The notes under the pieces are model-generated. The model had not been told where the DNA came from, did not search any database, and was given only the letters and a program-made list of their open reading frames with translations. Shown here in pieces: positions 43,317-57,300 of a stretch of DNA of 64,000 nt. Each line of letters starts with the position of its first letter. Positions within the stretch are counted from its first letter, which is position 1. Position numbers and translations under genes: made by a program. Source of the stretch: Nemopilema nomurai (taxonomy: Eukaryota > Cnidaria > Scyphozoa > Rhizostomeae > Rhizostomatidae); NCBI GenBank assembly GCA_003864495.1, contig ML133480.1, positions 829,449 to 893,448 on the forward strand, written 5' to 3'.

Positions 43317-46300
43317 ATGGATCGATCTGTTACAGTAGCGGAACAGAAGCTAGCAGAAAAATTGATTATATTAAATCAAAGAGGAAGAGGCATGCTCACG
43401 CGGATTTTCAACATCAAGAAGGTATTTGCAGTGTTGTTTAACAACGAATGAAGTTCTAATGAAGCGTGTTTGGAGCTTGATACCCCCTGCAGGAATCCTT
43501 ACCAGTATTTTGAATAATCGCCTGAAGTTATTGAAATATTGATGGAAAATCTTTAGTAGAAATACTCTAATACTAGAGTAGTTTTTTGGATAATCATTAT
43601 TTTGCGCACACCAAAATCCGCGTTGGATCAGCACTATGATGTTGTGAGTAAGAAAAGGAAGAGCACCACCCTTTTTGTTAATGTTTAACTTGAGATTGCA
43701 CAGGTTAATACTTACAAATAAACATAATGGAAATCCGTTTTAACTGATTTTCATTTTGGTTCAAACTGTGCACTTTAGTCTGCTCTTTTGATCTTTCAAA
43801 AAGATGGTACATATTTGCTTTTTCCCACTGTTGATATAATCACATTTTTGACAACCAAATGTCTGATAATTGCTCTTCGGGTATCAATTTGCTTCAGTAT
43901 CTATAAACTAATTTCCCCTTTGCTGCACATTGGATAATACCTTTGCTGCACATTGGAACAAAGTTTACCTTCCACAAAAGATAATATGTCCTCTGATGAT
44001 GATGAAATGTTACCAGCTTTAGTTCCATGCCTTTTTCAAGCTATAAACATTTGATATTCAACCACCTTACAATTGGTTTTGTTTTTGTTTATGATGATTT
44101 CCATAGTTTACATGGTTTTACATAGTTGATATTATTCCGAGTTTTACATAGTTTTCTTTCATGCTATGCTTTTTTTATTTTGTTTTGCTATGTAATTGTG
44201 AAAAATGTTCTGATTTCAACAGCTTTCTAATGATTGAAGCATTTTCACAGGCATGCTCTGATTCCAAGTCAAGACCACCTTTCTTAGGTGATAAAGCTTT
44301 AGAGGGACCAATCAGAATCATCCTTAGAAAGTTTCCAAACCTGGAGAATACCAGGGTATGTTATAAAGCAATTGGTATTAGTTTATGTAAGTTATGGTAT
44401 TACAATGGGTAGTGATGCAGTAAAAGAAATATTTTTGTGAAGCAAGTTTAACAAGTTTGTAAAGCAAGGAATATTTTGTTTTTCCCTTAACTTTCAACAT
44501 AAAGAAATTAGGGCTTTAAGTGTTCAGCTGTTTTTATTGATTAATGAAATGTTATGATTAATGATCATAAAATTTGTGCAAAGCAAAAATTTTACAGAAC
44601 AACGCTAGGGAAGTCATGATGGCTTTTTTGATGAACTTTATGGGTATTTAATCCTGTCCTAATTTCAAGCTGATTGTTTGAATCTTTTATTAGACTTTAT
44701 GAATTTGTTGTTTATCCAGTTAAAAAGGCTTCATTTGTTGGTGTATGAATGAGAACCCAATTAGAATAAGGATGAAAATTTCTTATGCAGGGGGCAAACA
44801 TGCAACCAGTCATGCATATGCATCCAGAAATTGTGAGAGGACTCACAAACTATTATTACACCTTCATAGATGTCATGGACTTCAAGGTAAATGATTGTTT
44901 ACTCTTGTTATACTTGTTATCCTTTAGAATAACAACATTTTTGTAACACCATCAGCATCACATGAACTATAATTGCTTTTGTATTAGGCCATTGAAGTTG
45001 ATCTTGCACAAACACATATCATTATCTTCTTGCTTTGGGTCTAAAGTGAATAGAACCCTAAATGTCATTTGTTTTTCTTCCATTTCTCTCTATATTGCTA
45101 AAAGGTGACCAAATTATGTCTTGATCCAGTTACTTTTAGGGTTAAGTTGACTTCAACATTTGGCTTTGAATGGCACAGGAGAACTCTTAATGACTGAGCT
45201 GCATTCAATGTGACATTGTTTTGCTTAGTCATTCAATCCACATAATCTTTTTATCTCATAAGAAACCTTCTGTTTTTAGGATCATGTTGGCGAGGTGCTT
45301 ACATCAATTGATGCAAGCTTTGTAAATTTTGATATTGTAAGTTTACCAAATGTTTTATAAGTTTCTTCCTTTTGAAAGATAATTCTTTCCGGCTGCCCTC
45401 TTCTGTTCATTCTACCTTGGGCGCCATCAACTGTTTGTTTCCTCACATTTTGAATATGAATATTTAGAATTTCTTATGTAAGACATTGGGTGAGCTTTTA
45501 GCTTTGAAAAACCAACCCTATGGAGGAGATACAATTTGTAAAGTCTTTCTTAAACCATCATGTTCTTTCCCTTGGTCTTAAACATTGATATGTTGGTTTA
45601 CAAAGGAAATTGAGATTTTAGTTGAGAATAAATACTAGAATATGTCTATTTATAGAGATTCGCTTTTCCTCTAGACATTGAATTATCACCTGACAAAAGA
45701 GTACTTGGATCTGGTTTTCATATACGCAACACTTTTTATCTTGGTGAGCCGTGTAGAGGACCGGAAGACAGTGCTCAGTTTATTCAACCATGCTTATGAT
45801 ATCCAAAAGGGACATGGGTATGCATGTTTATTTTAGTTTCAAGCATTTATCCATTTTTCAAGGAAAATTAAGGGAAAATCAACTTGTCTTTTTCCTCATA
45901 CTTTCATATATTTTTTATTTTGTATATCACTGAATTTGTTACTGTGTTTCTGAAAATCAAACTTAAACCAATTGACAATTTTAATGACTGTTGACAGTTG
46001 TAACTTAGCTAATGGTGCCTCATCAGATGTTGAAGCTTAGCTAATGGTGCCGCATTAGTCTTTCAATAATTTGTATCAATTTTCATCCCACATGATGTAT
46101 TTTAAGATATCCTTATTTCAATGTTGCTATGCAATTTTTAGATTTTCATCTATCATTCCCCAAATATCCCAAGACCCTCTTTTGTTTAAGCCCTCTACAC
46201 CATTTCACATCATATCAAATTACACTGTTATGACAACTGCCCTTAGATATGTGCAGTAAATTTGCATTGCTAAGGACATAGATGTAATTGTAACTGGTTA

Positions 46301-48381
46301 AAACAAACCCACCAATATCTCAGTTGACCTACATTATTGGATTTGGTGAACAAATATTTTGTGGTGCAGCGACTAAAATCGTCGCTCCGTCGTCTGTCCC
46401 AGTTATTGGAATTTTTGAAATTGCACGAAGTAACTTGCCTAGACCAGTATCTGCATGACTCATGACTAGGAAGTAAGTTTTAGGATGTGTTGCGCAAAAC
46501 ACTTGGATCCTTAGGCAAAGGATCCCTGTATTGAACTACATCCTTTCTCAAGACTCCAACATTAATTATTCCTGTCAATGACTCGTTTTCTTCCCCAGTG
46601 AAAGTGGTTTTCCCAGGCTGGGCCAAATGATTCTAGATTACGAAAATCCATTCAGGAAAATGATGGAGGAGTTCACACCACATGCTCAAGTATGCATAAT
46701 TATTATAACATATTATAATTATTATAAAAGTCCACATAGGTGTCAAACCTAAGATTTATCCCATGAGAATTTGAAGTAATGACAGCGTTGGTAAAGCACT
46801 AGTGATAAATTTATAATAGCACAAATAAAATTGTTTCCAAAAACAGTTTCCATTTGCAAATTTCCTTAGCTCGATAAAAACTTAAGTGAATCTCCTTAAC
46901 TCGATAAAGGCACTATTTATTTTGAGATGGTTGTTTTTGCAACATCAAGCCTTCTACCTGAAACGTTTGTCAAGTGAAAAGAGAAAATCACTTCAGACGC
47001 GTGAGATTTTTGCTTTGAATAAGGAATGACTTCAAATATTTGATACGAAATCTTATTGCTCAAAAATTTTTAGAGCCTCGTGAAATAAAGGCCTACTTTT
47101 TAAAGGACGCTGGAGAGTGTTCTTTCAAGTGCTCTTTCTGTTTTTATCAGTTAACGGTATAGACTGTTGTTGTTGTTGCTCATCTAGCGAATTGGAATAG
47201 CATTGCAGTCTGTGCACGAGCTGTATAAACGAAGAAATCTTCCAGGAGACCAGGTACGTTTGCAGCATTCTTGCCTTCACTGTTTTGCAGAGAAAAGTAG
47301 TCTGGTGAGGAAATTTGTTAGTAAAACAATTTTTATCAGAGAATCATGAGATAGTGGGTTTGTTTTGTTCACAAAGAAGTCTGTTTTCTGTCTTTCACGC
47401 GCTGATTGATTTAAAACAATTGATAAATCAAACCGCTGTCTTTTTTCTCACCTCATTTTTAATTTGCACCTGGGTTGCAGGACAAAAGAAACTTCTGGCT
47501 TTTGTCCGTCTTTTAAGCATTCGAAATAAACTTTGCATTTCTTTGACCACCCGTAATGTTATGGAAAAATATTGGTTATGAAAAGTTGGATTGGAATTCC
47601 AAACCCTTTTAAAAAGACTAAAAGTTTCATTTTCTCCTCCACTTCGTGTTCTGCTACTGAAGTATGCAAGCAAACAGTCATACCAGATGGGTTTGATGCA
47701 TTTGTTGTAGAGTCAAATGGATATCCTTCTCACACGAATGAAAAACGTAGCTTTTAATAAATTAATAAATGCTTGGACAATTTATGCTGAGATTTTTATT
47801 TATTCCACTTAAAAGGTTTTTATCAAATTTCTTCAGTAATAATTTTTTGCAGAGAGATACTCGTTAGGTCTTTCTCTGCAACGAAAAATAATTTATTGCC
47901 CATTCTCAAACACTCCGCTTAACTAATTGGAGATTTTATAACCAGCACCTGGCTAACTTTTCCCTTACCAACGCACTAACCATAATACGCAATAGATCAA
48001 CGTACAGAGCAGTTTACTATGTAGAAGATTGAACTGAGCCCTCGATACTGAATTTCCACCAATCACACAATGATATTTATCGTAGTGACCTTATTTCTAG
48101 ATGCGACAGGGTCAACATCTCAGCTTGACAAGTATGCCACAGAACATGTTAAGTCCTTCGCAGAGTGAAATGGTATGCTTTCTTATAAATTTTCTTTGTG
48201 CATTAGTTTGTTGGACGCTTAATGTACCACGATTAACGATTGGTGTAGTTGATGGTGTATATTAAGTCATCAGGGCTACTGAAAAACGGATAAAGTTCAA
48301 GGGCGATTTATGATAGTGGTCTTTATTTCCAGGCCCAATGTGAGTACCTGTCGCTTGAAGAAATGGCAAAATGGATACTTT
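43317..48381 (+). CDS. NCKAP1: NCKAP1 exons 1-9 (N-terminal helical region)
   Basis: Encodes the first 261 residues or so. Conserved landmarks are [20 protein letters not shown] across the exon 1-2 join, [15 protein letters not shown] (exons 3-4), [18 protein letters not shown] (exon 5), [21 protein letters not shown] (exon 6) and [14 protein letters not shown] (exon 9). The HEM family uses this half to contact CYFIP. Exon 9 is only 49 bp and ends one base into a Phe codon. Intron lengths range from about 150 bp to 900 bp. Confidence 0.95.
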
Positions 48382-51300
48382 GTAAGCAACAACTTCTTTC
48401 TCTTTATTTCAACATTTCAGTAATAGCTTTTGGCCTGTTACGTAGGTAAACGTCTGTTTTGCAAAGAAACATGTTGAGTCTATTGACTCGCATGTTAAGT
48501 GTTTCCTGTTGCTACCATGCGTAACAGAAAGGCGAAACGCCAAGGCGTAACTGGAAAGCGTAAATACAAAGCGTAAAATGCAAGGCGCAACTGCAAGACG
48601 TAACTGCAAAGTGTAATTACAAGGCGTAACTGGAAAGCGTAACTGCAATATGCAGCGACATAGTGAAGAACAAATTATTAATAGATGTAACTATCGGCGT
48701 AATTTTGATGTGTTTCGCCTACGTTTTTGTACGACGTGTAACGTAAAGGTGACGTGAATTTCTATTTGCAGTTGGGTACATGCTGTGTCCCAGTCAGCTC
48801 ACCGCGCAACCGGGCGCACTGGACGTTTGGAAACTGGCACTGCAGGACGGGTATTGTGTGATGTTATTCCGAGATGAAGTCATGATGGTTCATAAAGAAT
48901 TCGCAGCAGTGTTTGATGGCATGAAGGGCAAGGAGAACTCAAAGAGGAAAAGAGACATAGAGGAATGTCTAAATATTGCCATGACGAATAGGTCAGTATG
49001 CATTTGAGATATCTACGTCATATGGTTTTGAGATGATCGCCAAATGGCTCATTTCTTTTTGCTTGGTCAAATTTATCCAGGATGCTTGGTTACGTCTGCG
49101 CTGCAGAAAGATGCCATCAACCTACAACTATGGACAGTCCTCTTGCGTAGTTTCGAGAAATAATTCAAAAATCTTTTAGTGAGTAAGGAATGCCCGAAGT
49201 AATATCAAAAGAAGTACTTTCAAAACATTTAACAAATTTGGTCTCTTGTCGTAGCAGCAATTCATGCCATTCCTTCACTTAGAAGACAGACTCTTCTAAT
49301 CTCAAAGGTTTCATGTGTTTAAGAAGCTTGTTTTGATGAAGGAACACAACTTGATGTTTTCTTGAACCCTTCAGCGCTGCATTTCACCGAGAAAGACGGC
49401 AGTATCTTCGCATGGCCATTGAAGAACTCAACGAGGTCCTTGGGGACCAGCCTGGTCTGCTTGGTCCAAAAGCTCTGCTTGCATTGTTGGCCTTGTCTCT
49501 AGGGAGAGACGAAGTTCATTGGCTATTAAGGCACCATTGTCATCCTCCCCCAAAGGGAAGAAGAATCAACTTGGACGATTTCAGTGATAGGTTGGTGTTA
49601 CCGTTTTGTATCTAATGCCTGAAAAATCTGATGGCTTTCATCAAATGAAAATTTTTGCCATTTGGAAAACACTTGAAATTCACTTTTAGACTTGACTTTT
49701 AAGAGTCCTTCTTCTTTTTATTATTATTAAATTGCTTCTATTTAACATTGATTGTATTGTTTTTCAGTCAGCTGCCTCGACTTCTGTACGGAATCGTTGG
49801 ATTGAGAGGTACGCGCCAAAGCAAAATTCCATTAAAAATGCTTTTACTTGATCTACCAAGAAAACATTGCTAGTGCTTTTTGTATTTGGAAATTTGGTTG
49901 ACCTGATGGTTACAGATTGATAGAAGTTTTTGTCTGCGGCGAAATCGATCATTTTGGAAATCCTCACATAACGCTTTCAATTGCTATGAAAAATATCTTT
50001 ACTGTAGCTAGCACGTATTTTCTGATCTTGTGGTACCTTTTTCGATTTATTTCCCTACAGAAAGAGACCTTTTTCATGAAACATTTTCATGCAGCTGTTA
50101 TTTCTGATAGTTTTAAAGATGACCATTCAGAGTACATTTTAGCTCTCTCCTTCAAGACTGTTTCTTTTTCCAGACTTATTCTTTCGGTACAGCCAAGTGG
50201 TACAGCGATACTTCGCGCAGTATCTGTCAGGATTCGATGTCGCAGTTCTCAAGGAGGTTATTCAGGTGTGTTTCCCTACTTGTCCATTTTACCGGGTACA
50301 TATACAAGTTCCGTTACCTGCTGGCTATGAAAATGGGTACCTTAATGAAGCTAAGGAAGTAAAGGGTGGCTTGGAAAAGAGCCAATCATTCGATCACAAA
50401 ATCTGATCCAGGCTCATGCACCCCTAACAGTGCATAATATTTCCTCTATTGATAAAGGTGGGGCTGGTCGTACTTCACTTTTTGTTACCTTACCTTTTCT
50501 TGCCTAGCCTTGCCTCAACTCACCTAACCGCACCTTGCCTTACTTTGTTTTGCTTTAATTGTATATTTGTCTTCTCGTACGTCTTTTCCCCTGTTATTTC
50601 TTGTTCTTCCATATCGTCTATCATTTCGCTAGGCTTGTACGTGTGACTGCTTAATTTCAACGCATTCATGTTTTTTTGTAGAAATTGTCAGTTTGCTCTG
50701 AAGACGAGTCCTTGATAATGACATCATTTGTCGAAGTCCTTTCATCAATTGACATCAGTCAAGGTAAGCTATAAAGCCAGGGTGGTTTTCTTTTAGGAAT
50801 TCGTACAGTTTATTAACTTTCAAAATGGAAAAAAGTAACCAAAAATATTTCTTCTCTATGCTAGGCTGAGACAAAAGCTTACTTTTTCTGGACTGTTAAC
50901 GATTTTCTAGACACTCTAGTAAAGATACTCTTAGACTGGTTCTGAACAAAAGTAGAAATATGCTAGAAGAACGATGAATGAGTTTTTATAGCTGCTTTCT
51001 GTTGCTTCAAGGAGTCTAACGCTGTAGGGATCTCGTCTCTCTCTATCCCCTGAGTTTATGTATGAAATACTACTATTTACTAAAATTGTGTTTGCTACTA
51101 TTGATGCTGTTGTTTTCAGTACACTAAAGACCCATGTTTTAAATTGGAACTTCATGTTAAATTTTATTCAAGTATGTACTTTAAAGGCAACCTATTAACG
51201 TCATTTTTCTTAGCTGTAAATTTTTCTTCCACTTAGCCACATCAGAGGAATCAGTGGACCTAAGGGGTGTGAGATTAGATTGGGCGCGGCTGCAGGTAAC

Positions 51301-54300
51301 GTGAGCCATTGCTTGTTCACTATTTGCATTTCCTAAGGAAAATAAAATTGAAAATAGATAGTAAAACGACGAGGTTTTAGCCAAACTGATGCTTCAGACA
51401 GTGCTCCCAAATTCAGGTACCATACTGAATAGCCCAATTGCCAATAACTTTGTTTCCCTTAAGCAAATGAACTATATATCACAATGGCAAGAAAAAGTTG
51501 CGGATCGAAAACACTAGAGGGTGATAGAGGAGCGCAACTGGCTATCTATTCTGCCAGCTATTATGGTTATTTCCCGGCGTTTGCATACTCTGAGGAGTGT
51601 CGGACGAAAAAGTACTTTGAGTATACAAAATTTGGTTCCGCTATTATGAAGTCTGGTTATTATGAAGTTTTGTACCGCAAAGGACTTGTTCAAATGATAT
51701 ATTAATGTAAACTATATTTTCGTTCAATTGCGAAACTTAAATATGTCAATAATGTATAAATTTGTTTACCTTGAAAGTAATCAGTATTTCTTTCTGTAAA
51801 GTGAAATCTTTGTAGTCCTTATTCTTTATCATTTGAGACCAAGGATCTTCATTAACGTCATTCTCTTCTGCACCATTTTGTGTTGGATCAGTTTTACCAT
51901 TTTTTGTTTGTCTTTATAGGCCTATACTAGCGTACGAGGCGTTGTTCCCGAGCTTAAGGACATGCGGGATCTGGCCACTTTGATGAATACGATTGTTCTT
52001 CATACGAACCTGGTCGATTCCCAAGCAGATATTTTGAATGAAGTTTCTGATCTTTCGTTGTTTTGGTAAGTCGGCGGCGATAAAACATTTTGTTCGCTAT
52101 TCTGTTGGTTACGATTAGGAAATTAAAAGGGATAGAGACTAAAGTTGTCCAGCATGTGAAAGCCTTTGTTCATTTCGACGTATGAATAACTCTTAGAATT
52201 ACTGACATGCCAACGTTGAAATGACTGAATTAAAATATTTTATTCACCTGCCAAAAATTTTTGATTCAAGACAAAGACATGTCTCGTTGGTTTTTCTTTT
52301 TTGAAATTGTTAATTAGAATTAAGAAGCCCGAGTTAATCAGAAAGGAAAATCTGAAGTGCTTGAAGTCATTGTAAACCGTAGCGAAAGAACATGTTTCAT
52401 TATTTTGCTTCATTTATATACTTGAACATCTACCTGAGGTTTCATTAACCAATGTGATATATCGCTATTCCTCTCTTCTTAACAGTTTCTACCCAAGTTT
52501 CTTTGAGAGTACATTCGTGTCATGTTTAGAGAATCCTCGACAAAGAAGGTAGTCCTTTAAATCGACCGCTGTCAATGGCATATACATCACAGTTGATGAC
52601 TTAGAGCTCGTTGCTAATGTCTCTGCATTATAAAACTCCGAAATTAATTCACATATGAAATGTTTGGTGCGAACCAAAGAATGCGTTGTAATTCGTTTGG
52701 AGCATAGCCACATTTACTGTTTTACTTTGACGTCACCTTTTATCCACTATTATAAATAATAGAATAAAAAATGTTTGTTCGTTGAGTGAAAATATTTGCC
52801 GTATATTCTTGATAGTATGGTGGGATTTTAAATTGTGACAATTTGTCAACATGTATTACCCAATGCTACTCAGAAGTATTTGCAGATACTTGAGAATCTT
52901 GAACTGCTTTTGAGACTTGAAGCATTTTTGCAGATTTGCAATCGCGTACCCAATGATATGTAAGCAATTCTTGAATTGTTGCGACCCGCTCTGCCCTGAA
53001 GAGGTTTGTCAGCTGCTTTTTCATTATTTTGATTTTGGCACAAAAATTGTTGCAAATTTGTTTAAGATAATTGTTTTTGGACAATTTTCATTGCTAGATG
53101 ATTGCATTAAGTATGAAACTCGCTAGGTGAGGCACAAAAAGCATATAATTATTTGCTAGCTGTCAAAAGGTAGACGCAGTATTTGAAACAATAAGTTGAG
53201 CTCAGGTTATAGAGCCGAGCCTTGTCCCAAAATTTATTGCTGATCTTGATCTTGTCTCAAGATTAAAAGTAATTAATTAGTTGGCTGAATGTTTATCAAT
53301 TTCAAATTCTAAGTGGTGCTTTGAATTCATCTCTCAAATTTTTAGATAATGTTGGAAATTGTGATAAATATTTTGACCAGTTTTCCAAATCCTCATGTTC
53401 TTGAACTATTCTGTGAAAAACTGATCCATTACACACTTTTCGACTTGCTTCCATGTAAGCTGACATCCTTTGCTGATATTTCTATCATATCGCTTTCCTT
53501 TGTCATAAATTCATTGTCCTGTGTCGTTTATTACGTCATCGGCAACACAAATTTCGTTTCCTTCGCAGCGTCACCCGATTGGAGACCGCAGCGTCTCTGC
53601 AGTCAACTCCTTCCTCAACGCCATGGTGTTCAAAGCCACCCATTTCATTGCGCAAATTTGCGAGGATCAATTGCAACTCGCCAAACAGGTAAGGGCTGTT
53701 CTAGACAATTTGTTTGAAGTTTGTTTCGTAGAGTATCCATGTGAACGTTCTGACCCATGTGACAATCAAAGAAGAAGGACCCACGTGAGAGACAGCATCG
53801 TCCAATCACTGCCTTCTATTGTCATAATTCCTCGTTATAGATCATGTTTGATGTTATGTTGGCGATGTTTTTAAGTGCGATGTTGATTACTTTTATTCTT
53901 CAAGCTCTGGGCTGGCAATTCAGTGACCTCTTACATTACTGATGAGCCGGTGAAGACCAAGAAAGACAAGCCACGCCCTCCGATGAGGAAACCTGGCGAG
54001 GAGAGCAGACGAAAGAGCGTGGAAGACGTCAAGGCGTAAGAAATTCTCCATTTTGTTGTCATTTTCTTCATATCGAAAGCACACTTACATTTTTTATTTC
54101 CAACACCGAGTTGGTAAGATTCACTCAATGCTTTTTAGTTTGTTTTTCTATAGATTTCACTTTTTTTCTCTTGCTTCAGTTTGTTTTTTCGACATAGTTT
54201 GTTGATGAAATTTATCTACAATTTATTAAAGTATATGATAAAGGCACTTAATGGTTTGTAGTGTATGCCCTAATGAGAGTCGTTTTTAATCATTAGTAAG

Positions 54301-57300
54301 AATCTTGCACTCTTCTCCAACTTGCAAGATACAATTGTTGGTCAATCCTCAGCTAACGGTGTACTTTTATCATAGAATCGAGGACAAGTTGCAAGGGCAA
54401 AAGGACTTATTGATTTCTTTGAGCCATACCAAGGAAATCATAGTCTGGAAGCACACCTTCACACCAAAAGAGTTCCTCGTCAGTCATATGGAAGACTTTT
54501 TCTCCAAGTGAGTGACTTTTTTCAAAATACACAACGACTTATTGTTAGGGGATGGGGGTGTAAACCTTTCCTTAATAAACAATGTCATTTCTTCAATAGT
54601 TGTTTTTGACAGTCGAATTTTCTTTATGGACGTAGACGTCCCCTCTTTGCTTTATTTGTCCACTGCTTGAGCTCCATGACATCCCTCAAACGATTCTTAT
54701 CATGTTGTTTACACATGTTCCACGCACTTGCTTCTACAGAACCGTTACAAGGCTGGCGAATTATAACGAGGCTACCCAAGAGATCGCACGTCCTAGCTTG
54801 CTGCTCAGAGATGTCAAGGTTTACATGTCGACTTTTTATCGAGTTGAAGAATCAGGTTCGTTTCTCGTCTGCTTATGGGCCCCTCCGTTTCAGCCCGAAA
54901 AATACTATTTAACAAACCTTTGCTTTTAGTTATTGAAAATCAATGATATGCTATTCTGCGCGGAAAACAATAATTACGCATTATGTTGTTACAAATGTTA
55001 TTTAGTTATTTGTTACCGATGTTTAAAAAAAGACAAGATGCAGAAAACCTGCCTTTTTTCTAAGACCATCATGATGGACCGCCATTTTCAACTCCTGTTG
55101 GTTATTAACATTACATCGTTACATTACAACATTACGTTACTACAACATTACGTCATCGCAACATTACATCATTGCAACATCACGTCATCGCAACATTACG
55201 TCATTACAACATTACATCATCGCAACATTACGTCATCGCAACATTACGTCATTACAACATTAAATCATTACAACATTACGTCATACATCTTCTCGCGATC
55301 TTTTGTTTATCCGGTGCGTGTTGATCCACTGTAGTGAACATAGACATGGGTCGAATCTTCAATGCAACCCTCCTGCAGCAGACCCAAAGCACAGACAACA
55401 CAGGCGGCCCCACCCTCACGAGTACATACACCACTTGGTAGGTGTCTCGTATTCTCAATCAACCATATTCGATTCCAAGTTCAATTTGATATTCGTATGC
55501 AGAGGGTAGACTTGTTGAACGGATTGCGCTGGGTGTTCTGCATAGTTATGTTGCATTCTAATGCCCTTGATGCGTTCAGGCCTTTCTATAAAATTCTATC
55601 TAACGATTGTCATTAATTTTGATTTTGTAAATGTTTTAAATTTTATTTAGATAGTATGCTTCAATTAGCTTTTATACTAACTATTTTAATTAGTTTAACT
55701 TGCCTACTGTAAATAATCTAATAATAATAAAAATAACAATAATAATAGCCTCTTTAGTTCTCCATTACCAATCAATTCCACTGCTGGAATTAGGGGCAAG
55801 GGTTTTATGTGAGCATCAATCTTAATGTTTTTTTCCTAACGCAAGACCGATTTCAAGTTTAGTAGATATCCAGCTAGTAGTTGCAATTTTATATCTGCTA
55901 CTACAATTATGCAACAGCATTGGTAGAAGCGAATTGGCCTATCGTTGCATTGCATTGGCCTCTTGTTTGTCCTTTGGCCTTTCGGTTGTCCTTTGGCCTT
56001 TCAGTTGTTCTTTGACCTTTAACCCCTGGTGATTTTTTCACATTGAAATGTTCTAGGTACATCGACGTCTTTCTTAAGCGAGTAACCGGTGACTCGGGGA
56101 TCATATATTCACCTGTGCGGCAGGCATTCGTAAACAGAAGTCGATCCGGACCCAAGGCAGAAAATTATACTGACGTTACAGGTGGGTAAACTTGAAGATT
56201 CTTCTGCACTGAAATGTCTTTTTGAAGTCAAGAAAAATTTCGTGCACCCGAGAGGCCCGTTTATTGATTTTCAAACTAAATACAGTGAATCAAAAGAAAG
56301 TCATTTTAGTATAAAAATCTGTAAAAATTTAAGGTAATAAATATAATGAGATTTACCATATTTGCAGCTTTGAGCTTCCAATTATCCACCTGTGTAGAGT
56401 GTTTGATGTGTATCTTGACTATTGAGATCTTCTAAACTAGTTTTCTTCTAAACGCAATATTTCTAGTTTTCTTCTAAACGCGTATGATTTTTACCAGCCT
56501 TTTTTCTATTTTCTTGCTGCATATTTCAGAAATGAGAGCACTAGCAGAACTTCTTGGCCCATATGGTGTGCGGTATTTTTGCAGAAAAATGATGTCACAG
56601 GTTGTTGCCCAAGTAGACGAACTCAAGGTAATCTTTCATGTTGAAGTCTTTCGCCCAATTGGCTCCTCGGAGATCCACAAAGGGCTACTTTGTATTAAAC
56701 CAATGATTCAAGAGAAGAGTCTCTTATTTTTACTTTCAAGAGAAAACTACAATGCCAGCCAAAAGTAGTTGAAACACCGAGATTGTACTCGTAATAAATC
56801 TATATTTTCACTTCATTTCCCTATTTCAAGCAGACAGAACCCTCCCCCCCCCCCCCCCTTAAACAATGTTGTGAAGGTAGGTGAATATGTCGCTAAAAAT
56901 GGGTTACACAATTTGCGCTCCAACATTCATTTGTTGTCATTTTCCAGTCGGAAACCAACATTGTATATGGGGGAAGGGAGACGTTTAGTAGAAAAGATGA
57001 TTGGACTGTTCCAACACTTTTGGCGGTCATTGTAGGCTATAGCCTGTCTTCAGCTTGCCGAATCCATTTCCACTCCTAAGAATTATTTTCTTGCCTTTAA
57101 AGGACAGAACACAAGAGCAAATGAACTTAGGATGATAAAAGTACGTTCTGTTCTCATTTTTAGAAATACGTTCTTATAAACAAAGACGTTTTGGTGGAGC
57201 TGAAGCAGAATTTCAACAGACATTCGTTGTGCGCAGAAAGCTGTAAAAAGCTGAAAAGTCAGTAACATTCTTTTAGCATTTGTTTGGTTTTAGGACCCTC

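Noticed and set aside
49917..50330. 137-codon frame over NCKAP1 exon 13
   Set aside because: It reads exon 13 (50174-50265) in the wrong frame. The correct frame gives the conserved [12 protein letters not shown].
53349..53874. Overlapping 117-122-codon frames around NCKAP1 exon 19
   Set aside because: Only 53569-53688 in the frame giving [15 protein letters not shown] fits the family. The rest is flanking intron read-through.
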